This document shows, one piece after another, positions 56,987 to 64,000 of a stretch of 64,000 nt of DNA. Made by a program: the position numbers and the translations under genes. The stretch lies in NCBI GenBank assembly GCA_029641185.1, contig JAPWGK010000013.1:186001-250000 (forward strand). The letters run 5' to 3'. Origin of the DNA: Pseudofabraea citricarpa. Its lineage: Eukaryota; Ascomycota; Leotiomycetes; Helotiales; Dermateaceae. Positions within the stretch are counted from its first letter, which is position 1. Every line of letters starts with the position of its first letter. Below the pieces are notes generated by a model. That model ran no database searches. It was not told the DNA's origin and saw only the letters and a program-made list of their open reading frames with translations.

Positions 56987-57678
56987 GAAGTGCTCATGAT
57001 ATGCGAATGGATGGTCAGGTACAGAATGTCACAAATGACTTCACTACTTACGAGTACTTACCTCGACCAGATGCCGACTCATGGTGGGGTCGGTTGTCCC
57101 TGGAATCCTGGGATGCTGGGATGATGGATGGATGCTGGGGACAGCGGGGGTTGAGAGGCGGCAGATACTTCATCCCCTCTGTCGGATTCTCTCATTGGCT
57201 GTGGGTGGGAAGAACTAATCTCCGTGCACTCATTGGCTTAGTTCCTCTCGTGAACCGGCTTCAGTACCGGCAGTCATAGCTAAATACTTGTAGTTATAGC
57301 TAAATAGCTAGCTGCGTCTTGTTGTCCCAAAGCAGTTCACTACTTTATGAAGGCGATGTCAGTACTTTGGGAGCAGGGCCGAGGCAGGCAGTCAGGTGAG
57401 TCTCAGAGTATCCCAGAGTAGCAATCTTGAGATTGTAGCGTAGCCCAGATCCATTCATCGCGGGGTATTTGTACTTATAAACTTCTTCTACCGAGTCTCC
57501 CTTTCGTTTTGGCCTTTAATATCCATTACACGCGATACCAGAAACCACTACCCTAACTGACGCATGTCCCGCAGAAGTCAGAAATGCCGAAAATTGGTAT
57601 CATATACGCCCTTGAGAACAAGAAAGAACCCAGCCCCAAACTGACTTAGCTACCATTGAATGCGGAGAGCTGAAAGCT
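56987..57678. other. Intergenic region lactonase / OXR1
   Basis: About 690 bp holding the lactonase promoter and the OXR1 3' end. Two GTTATAGCTAAATA-like copies lie near 57275-57310. The 92-codon frame at 57001 has no domain. No gene called. Confidence 0.45.
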
Positions 57679-58760
57679 TCACTCTCTAAGATTGCCGATA
57701 CTCCAGAGCTCGACACCAATGATTCCAAACTTCTCTCCTTCCTCGCTAAGGGGTTCGTTGCCAAAGGTGAGGCAATGACTACTGATACCCTTCTCGAAGG
57801 AATCGTCCAGCCACAATCCGTATTTGCCATCGCCGCCGCCTATACTAAGAAAGCCCGTCTCGCAAAGCATGAGGTAGTCATTCACACCAGAATACGGGAA
57901 TGCCTTAAAGCGGATACGTTCGGGAGTTGAAGCGCCCGAGGGGAACGAAGGGGTCTGTGGTGAAAGGAGGGATGGGTTGGATGGTGCATTATTTGTAGTG
58001 GGGGAGAGAGGATTCGAGATACCGATTGTAGTTGTCCGCTGTGCGTTGGTCGTATCTGACGAGGGCGGAGGAGGCAGATTTCGCATTATGAAAGAGGCAG
58101 ATAGGATCGAGGCACGCCAAAGAAAACACTCGCCCGTTCCAAAGTAATGCGGTGCTGGATGAGGAGCTTCTGTGAGATAAGCGCCAAATAACTGCGTCGC
58201 ATCATCCTCATATCAGCCTGACATTGATTGATTTTGGGGCCACAGATAAAACTTACCCCTCCGTCTCCATCTCTCACTACCAGCACGAACCCGTTCCTCA
58301 GACCCCGCAGATCGTCACACTTCTTATACAGTGTCCCCAAACTCACGCCGTCCTGATCCAAGCTGTACACGAGATTCCACTCCTCGCAGAGCTGCAGCCG
58401 CGGAGGTACCAGTAATCTGATTTCTTCAGCCAATGCCTTGTTCAGTAGATGCGCCGACTCTGAAGTCCCGGACCGATACCCTTTCAGCGTTACAGGATAT
58501 AGAGGCGGCGGCTGAAACGGGGATGCGGTTCTGTGAGGTGTGTAGAGGCCATTATTGGGGAAAGTAGGTGACTGGACCGGAGAGAATGCATTATGGGCTC
58601 TCGTAGAAGATGGAGAAGGTTCGGTAGCGAAACGTCTTAGAAGGCCAGAAACTGAATTTGAAATTGCTGACGGGACGTAGAAAGACGAAGATAAGGCAGG
58701 TGTGGAATCTCCTGACGAGGATGACGTAGGAGTATTCTCGTGAGAGCCTCTAGTAGGCAT
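57679..58760 (-). CDS. OXR1: Oxidation resistance protein 1 (TLDc domain)
   Basis: TLDc proteins protect against oxidative damage and bind V-ATPase; yeast Oxr1 promotes V-ATPase disassembly. Exons 58257-58760 and 57679-58191 (65-nt intron, phase 0) give 338 residues. A disordered Ser/Pro/Thr-rich N-terminus is followed by the TLDc domain: LCEEWNLVYSLDQDGVSL, VVRDGDGGLFGAYLTEAPH, YFGTGECFLWRA, then YSGVNDYLMLCETGFLSIGGGDGKYGLWLD and the closing FGNEPLSEEGEKFGIIGVELW. A Pro/Ser/Asn-rich insert splits the domain, as in many fungal OXR1 proteins. The join is supported by the intact GGLFGAYL motif. Confidence 0.92.
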
Positions 58761-59125
58761 TATGAATGGCTCGTCTGCATGGATGTGACCCTTTGAGTTC
58801 TTCTAGAGTTTCCGGATCTGAAAATCACGACTCTGAGTGTGGTGAGGGTGAAGAACTGAAGTTGTATGCTCTGTAATTCAAAAGACAGACTGATTTATGC
58901 CTTGCTTGGTATGCCCCGTATCAATGTTTATCCGGCCCGAGGGAAATAAGGCTGGCGGCTTGACTTGTAAGGCTGATGAAAGTTTGACATCTATAACTTC
59001 GGATTCCACAGCACCGCGTTGCAACACAGCACAGCATAGTACCGCGCCCTATGCCATGTCATAATGTATACCACGCCATGAGGCGATGATATATCACATT
59101 CGGCTGTACGCGCCCCACTGTTACC
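58761..59125. promoter_or_regulatory. Divergent promoter OXR1 / ARP6
   Basis: 365 bp between outward-facing starts. A run of related CAGCAC/GCAACACAGCACAGC units sits near 59010-59035. No named site recognised. Confidence 0.45.
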
Positions 59126-60507
59126 ATGCCTGGTAGTAAATCCAAATCAGCAGCGACAAAGCTACCGCTGCACACCTTGATCATCGACAATGGTGCGTAT
59201 ACTATAAAGGCTGGCTTCTCATCACCCACATATACAGGAGAATGTCGCGTCATTCCCAACTGCATGGCGCGCGATCGCACTAAACATGTATACGTCGCCT
59301 CACAACTAGAAAAGTGCAAGGACTTTGGAGATATCGTTTTTCGGCGGCCAGTTGAGAAGGGCTACTTGGTCAACTGGGAAGCAGAGAAAGAGATATGGGA
59401 GCACGAGTTTTTTGAGGACAAGGCGCCCTCACATTGCGACCCCAGCGAAACAGGATTGATTTTGACTGAAGCACCCAATGCTTTGCCAGCACTGCAAACC
59501 AATTGCGACCAGGTCATTTTTGAAGAGTTCCAGTTCGCCAGTTACTATCGGTGTCCAGGTATGCGCCATGTTGCAGTTGCAGTTGCATTGGTCTAGCTGA
59601 CACCTACTTAGCTCCTGTCCTGAATGCATACAATGATGTGCAGGCAACTTTCAAAGGTCCTGCTCGTGATCCGGAAAAGCCCGTCCTTCCTGCTGAAATT
59701 ATGCTCTTGATCGACTCAGGCTACTCTCATACCACCATAACCCCTCTTCTTCAAGGACACCCGCTGCAAGCTGCAGTTCGACGACTAGACGTTGGAGGGA
59801 AGCTAATGACCAATTATCTGACGCGACTGCTGTCTCTGCGACAGTATGACATGCGCAATGATACGTATTTGGTCAATGAGATCAAAGAGTCCTGTTGTTA
59901 TGTCTCCAGGGATTTCAAAAGCGATATGGAAAAAACCTGGAAAGGGACCAAGGGCGATCGACGCGATTCGTACGCTACAGGAGGAGGTATCGCTAAAGAT
60001 TATATTCTTCCAGATTACCACACCCGATCCAAGGGCATCGTCCGAGACCACGACCCAAATCTTGCCAAACTTAAGAAGTTGAGGCCTGCGAACCCTGGTG
60101 AAGTCGCCGAGGATATCCTCACACTGAGAAATGAGCGTTTTACCGTACCAGAACTGATGTTCAATCCAACTGATATCGGCTTACAGCAGTCAGGAATTGC
60201 TGAATTAGTTATGCAAAGTCTTTCGGTGGTGCCTGTTGGGTTATGGCCAGCGCTATTGGCAAATATCATTGTCGTAGGTGGCAATGCCAATATCAGTGAC
60301 TTCATCTACAGACTACAAAGAGAAATTCGATCACTCGCACCCGCAGAATGTATTGTGCGTGTCGCTAGACCTGCCGACCCCATAACCAGTACCTGGCAGG
60401 GTGGAGCTGCGTTGGCCACAAATACCGAGGCGTTAAGTAGACTCTCGGTCACGAAACAAGATTACGACGAACATGGCAGTGCCTGGGTTGCTAGGAAGTT
60501 TAAATAA
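59126..60507 (+). CDS. ARP6: Actin-related protein 6 (SWR1 complex)
   Basis: Nuclear actin-related subunit of the SWR1 remodeller that deposits histone H2A.Z. Exons 59126-59558 and 59612-60507 (53-nt intron, phase 1) give 442 residues. Seen are LIIDNGAYTIKAGFSSP, NCMARDRTKHVYVASQLEKCKDFGDIVFRRP split over the actin fold, VIFEEFQFASYYRCPAP across the junction, LLIDSGYSHTTITPLLQG and VGGNANISDFIYRLQREIR. These follow ARP6 rather than actin or other ARPs. Its stop is 80 bp from that of the convergent kinase gene. Confidence 0.94.
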
Positions 60508-60587
60508 ATAGACCATAAATAAGATTTAACTAAGCAAGAAAACAAGGGCTGAAGATGCTTATTCATAGCTTTCTTGATTTCATGTTT

Positions 60588-61995
60588 CTATTTTTCTAAT
60601 CTTCCTAAGCCCTTTAGTCGAAGATATACATCACTTCCCCAGCCGTAGAGACTTTGTACAGAAATCCCACCTCCAAAATATTCGGCATATGCCCTACTCA
60701 AAGGAAGACCATACCCCAATCCGGCAATGGAGCTTCCTCCACCAGCACCAGATATGACATTCAAGGCGTCCATGCTCCCATTAGCCTGCCCTGGTAATTC
60801 GTCATCAGTAAAAGTGGTGAAGGAGTAGGACCAGATATTAGGTAGGACTTCTGGGCTAATGCCACCTCCACGATCACGAATCCGAATGGTCACTCCAGGG
60901 GCTGAATCGTCCAGAGGCTTGATGGCTGCGTCGCTATGTGGGCCATTATTCACCTCCAAGGCTGACTCCGTAGAAGGATTGATGTCAGCGTGCTTGCTCA
61001 GCGATGCTGGCTCTGCGGCTATAGTAATGACAACCGGCTCATGTGATTTCCCCGACTCGACCGTGGCGCGGAATGCATTCTTGAGCAACTCCGTAATGAT
61101 ATACTCGAGATGCACGGGCACATATGCCAGTGTCGTGCCTGGTTCACCATCTATAATCCATGTTGGGCGCACGCCATACTTCAACTCACAAATCTCCGAA
61201 ACAAAATTACCACACGAATTTATCACGGCAGCAGGTTGAAGACAAGTATCAATGACACCCACATAGGATGAGTCGAAATTTGGCGCATTAGGAGATGGAG
61301 AGCCCTGGTGCGGTTGAGAAGAGAGATGTAAGGCAATGTGCTGTTCTGCAATGAGTCGTGTGCCAATCCTTGCTCGCAGGTGTTCGTCCAGGAACTGCGT
61401 TACTTCAGGTGGATCGATGTACTTTCTGCACTCCAAAAAGCCTCGAGCCAGGGTGGGAATGGTATGCGAATGGGTTTCGACCAGGTCGGCAAGAACCTTT
61501 GTGAACTTAATCTCGTCGTCGAGACTTGAGATGGTCTTCGATTCGTATGGCAGTAAGGTGGAGAGCGAGTGTAGGTAGTTGTTGTAGATTTTGGAAATGT
61601 TAGGATTGGAGACAACGATGAAAGGGAGGTTGCGCAGCGCCTGTATACGGTGGGCAAGGCGGATCGGGAGGAGGGAGAGCGTAAAGTTGGCTGAGGAGAA
61701 CAAGGCATCGGTGGAGAGAGGCGGCTGGCCATGCCTGTGGGCATCAATTGCGTGTCAGCGGATATCAACATGCGGCAGGACACGATGCGGCTCACTTGAC
61801 CAGGTCTGCCAGGCTGAGGGCATGCAGTGGTTTGCGTGCAAGCCCAGCAACCTCGTCGTCGATCATGGCAGTGCTCCCACGCCGTGGCGATAGCTTATGT
61901 GCCGACAATGAAAGCCGCCGTGCCAAGGCCATGCCATGGTGGTGGGCCCGCCAGCTCCTGGAAAGAAGTGGCAGTAACCTGCCGGTGTGGTTCAT
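60588..61995 (-). CDS. Mitochondrial protein kinase of the PDK/BCKDK family
   Basis: These histidine-kinase-like enzymes phosphorylate and switch off pyruvate or branched-chain 2-oxoacid dehydrogenase. Exons 61796-61995 and 60588-61734 (61-nt intron, phase 2) give 448 residues. The ATG at 61995 gives a fine mitochondrial presequence (MNHTGRLLPLLSRSWR); the upstream extension begins with GTG. The N-terminal helical domain ends near ARGFLECRKYI. The ATPase domain has the N-box ITELLKNAFRATVE, G1 RIRDRGGGISPE and G2 GLGYGLPLSRAYAEYFGG. All ATP-binding boxes look intact. Substrate (pyruvate versus branched-chain) is not decidable by eye. Confidence 0.92.
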
Positions 61996-62722
61996 GGTGG
62001 GTGTCGGGTTGCTGAGAGTGACATTGGATGAAGATGGAAAATGGATGGGAGGTGGTGATGCTCGCTTGGCACTGGTACTTTTAATGGTTCTAGACACTCG
62101 CTTGTCGCGTCGCGTCGCGGAAGCACCGGAAGTATTCCCGCCAGCCGGGGAAGCTGAAAGTGGAGGTGGAGACACGGGTGTCGCGGGGTAGCGAGGCTTT
62201 CATTTCCTGGAACCAAAGGACACATGCCCAGCATGCTCCACCTTCATCTCGGCAAGGGGGGACTTCTTGTCTATCTCAAAGCTCAACCAAGATGTCCTAC
62301 CTCGTATCGGTAGGTACCTTGTAACACTTTTCTTCTTGCAACTCATAACAAGGGTCTGGTTGCGGAAGAGTTTCAAGTCAACAAATTTCGAGTCACTGCA
62401 ATATGACTTATCAGTTTTCATTCCTACATGGCTCACTGTCGCGTCTCAACCGCGTTTTTAGCATAGGCCGCACTTTTACCTCTACCAACCTTTAGTAACC
62501 TCGTCTCCTACATCAACTACCTACCTTTTCACTTTAATCTACTGAATCCTTCTGACACTTTTCCACAGTTGTCTTCACTCCCCCCCCCCCCCCCCCAATT
62601 CTGACTGCTGATAAGCAACCACTCTGCAGCAGAGGTTTTTATATTTGACAACTTCAAATTGACGACTGGACAGGAAGCGTTCCCAGTTTTATCAAGTCGC
62701 ACGGTTATACTTGTTATAAAAC
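61996..62722. promoter_or_regulatory. Divergent region kinase / His-Cys-box gene, with poly-C tract
   Basis: 727 bp between outward-facing starts. It includes a run of 17 C at 62580-62596, about 127 bp before the plus-strand ATG. No other element recognised. Confidence 0.5.
62580..62596. repeat. Poly-C homopolymer, 17 nt
   Basis: Seventeen consecutive C residues upstream of the gene at 62723. Such tracts vary in length and are error-prone in sequencing, so the exact count is uncertain. Confidence 0.85.
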
Positions 62723-64000
62723 ATGGCCAGAATTTTTCATAAACAGCGCCGTAGAGCGCAGGGGAAGAAGGGGAAGCGAAGAAGCAAAGCACAGCTGTCG
62801 GCAAGGCTGTTGCTAAGGCAGGCGACGAAACGACGAAAGGAAGCGGCGGATTTGAAAGCAAAGGCGGCTTTGGAAGCAGAGGCGTATTTGGAAGCAAAGG
62901 CGGATTTGAAAACACAGGCGGACTTGAAAGCAGAGGCGTATTTGAGAGCAAAGGCGGATTTGAAAGCAGAGGCGTATTTGGAAGCAAAGGCGGATTTGAA
63001 AACAGAGGCGTATTTGGAAGCAAAGGCGGATTTGAAGGAAGAGTCTGAAGCAGCCACTTCTTCGAGATCCCACTCGCATTACCCCTCGAGATGTCCTTCG
63101 ATTTCTTCGCCACCTCAGGCAACTACGCGCTCTTCGATCGTGCCAATTGCCTCATCTAAAGCGGATGTAATTTCTTCAGCTCGTTGCAGGCTGACACAGA
63201 AATCGAAGGGTTTTTACAGACGGAAGAAATCGAAGGGTTGTTACAGACGGAATAAATCCCGCAAGGTAAATACTTTTACTCTCCAATATAACCTTCGCAG
63301 TTGTTAATGCCAATGTTTTAGTCAATTTCTGCCCTTACTCGCAAACTACGGGCTGTAGAGGGCGACATGAAAGTTAAAATGTACAAGGGAGAAGACGTAA
63401 ATTCTTCTGTCTAATATAATTGTGGCAATTGCTAACGTTAGCACCATAGCCAACATCCAAAGTCTGCGCTTCAAAAAAAGACGCACGGAAAGAGTTGCAG
63501 GATAATCCTGATGCTGCTAGGAAGCTTCTTGAGAATTTAGCAGCACGACATGGCGTCCTTCAATATGGATCCTGCCGCCTTCTCAACATGGGACCAAAGA
63601 AAACCGACAATGGCTATGCTCGATTAAACTTTAAGAGCATAGGCTCGTTTGCATCTCTGCAGGAGGTGGTTATATGGTCCTCTGGTGTGGTCATATCTCA
63701 GGCAGACATCTCTGGGAGTAAATACCACCACTCCCACCTCTGTAACAACCCGCTATGCATAGAGTGTCATGTTGTGAAAGAATCACCACGTCGGAACAAC
63801 AGAAGAAAAGGCTGCAGAGTTCTATTTCCATGCTCTCAATGCGACAAATATATTCACATATGCAAGCATAAGCCATCTTGCATATCGTCTATTGTAACGA
63901 AGTTTGCATCTTGGGACGAGTTTATGGTTAACGGCATATGTCGTAACGAAAACTGCCATGAAAAGGATAGTGCTATCCTCCAAGCTGCAGCCAAAGAACT
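62723..64000 (+). CDS. His-Cys-box (I-PpoI-like) zinc-loop nuclease-domain protein, 3' end beyond window
   Basis: Exons 62723-63265, 63322-63396 and 63450 to the right edge, with introns of 56 and 53 nt, both phase 0; the last exon is open to the edge. Residues 1-40 are very basic, 42-107 are an 11-unit Ala/Asp/Leu/Lys/Glu hexad repeat, and 108-206 are Ser/Lys/Arg-rich. From about 245 the protein has the zinc-binding loop of His-Cys-box homing endonucleases: C248; then H302-L-C304, C309, H313, N322 and C328; then C344-x-H346-x3-C350. Spacing matches the I-PpoI pattern, in which His and Asn are catalytic and the rest bind two zincs. A further Cys/His group (ICRNENCH) follows. Activity is inferred. 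Confidence 0.8.
62846..63043 (+). repeat. 18-bp tandem repeat, 11 units, inside the coding region
   Basis: Eleven units of the type GCGGATTTGAAAGCAAAG and GCGTATTTGGAAGCAGAG, often alternating so that the true period is 36 bp. The unit length is a multiple of three, so the coding frame reads ADLKAK/AYLEAE hexads; two minus-strand frames also stay open. Differences between units are single bases. Confidence 0.9.
63200..63253 (+). repeat. 27-bp tandem duplication, 2 units
   Basis: Two adjacent 27-bp copies differing at two bases encode KSKGFYRRK and KSKGCYRRN in exon 1 of the His-Cys-box gene. The basic repeat may be part of a DNA-binding or nuclear-import segment. Confidence 0.85.

Noticed and set aside
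62529..63122. Minus-strand Pro/Leu-rich repeat protein
   Set aside because: It is the shadow of the 18-bp tandem repeat; the plus-strand frame splices into a conserved zinc-loop domain and is preferred.

Overview
The window is a gene-dense stretch of nuclear chromosome from a filamentous ascomycete (Pezizomycotina). The evidence is: spliceosomal introns of about 45-80 nt with GTRNGT donors, CTAAC-type branch sites and YAG acceptors in most genes; a compact layout of roughly one gene per 1.7 kb outside the repeat; fungal versions of conserved proteins (MDM10 of ERMES, RRG9, ALO1, SSN8, LST8, NPR2); and an AT-saturated retrotransposon whose base changes look like repeat-induced point mutation (RIP). 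I cannot place it below subphylum from sequence alone. I modelled 31 protein genes plus a possible C-terminal tail at the left edge. Exon joins were worked out by hand from splice motifs, phase and family conservation.

Layout. 1-9.9 kb: acidic C-terminal tail, dihydroorotate dehydrogenase, PEX2, a LYAR-type zinc-finger protein, NFU1 and ALO1. 9.88-21.23 kb: one 11.35-kb Ty3/Gypsy-type LTR retrotransposon on the minus strand, with 142-143-bp LTRs and a 5-bp target duplication, riddled with C-to-T type stop codons. It keeps readable gag, RNase H and integrase relics, plus an unexplained 3' extension containing a coiled-coil reading frame. 21.3-33.8 kb: UreD, DPH7, a degenerate kinase, a two-part alpha/beta hydrolase, cyclin C (SSN8), a PUS9-type pseudouridine synthase and a GPI-anchored GH16 enzyme. 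34-46.8 kb: a ZNG1-like GTPase behind a microsatellite cluster, CDC123, NPR2, DPH6, a small hydrophilic protein, RRG9, a derlin and a CST26-like acyltransferase. 47-62 kb: arginase, MDM10 (GC-AG intron), an EMB8/YheT-type hydrolase, LOC1, HIS3, LST8, a CMLE-type lactonase, OXR1, ARP6 and a mitochondrial dehydrogenase kinase. 62.7 kb to the right edge: an intron-bearing gene for a His-Cys-box (I-PpoI-like) nuclease domain behind an 18-bp tandem repeat.

Most genes are housekeeping and scattered by function, so this is not a metabolic cluster. Themes recur: mitochondria (DHODH, NFU1, RRG9, MDM10, the dehydrogenase kinase), diphthamide synthesis (DPH7 and DPH6), nutrient signalling (NPR2 of SEACIT/GATOR1 and LST8 of TORC1) and nitrogen from arginine/urea (arginase, UreD). 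Nothing in the layout shows that these are co-regulated. The most unusual objects are the His-Cys-box nuclease gene and the RIP-mutated retroelement with its extra reading frame.
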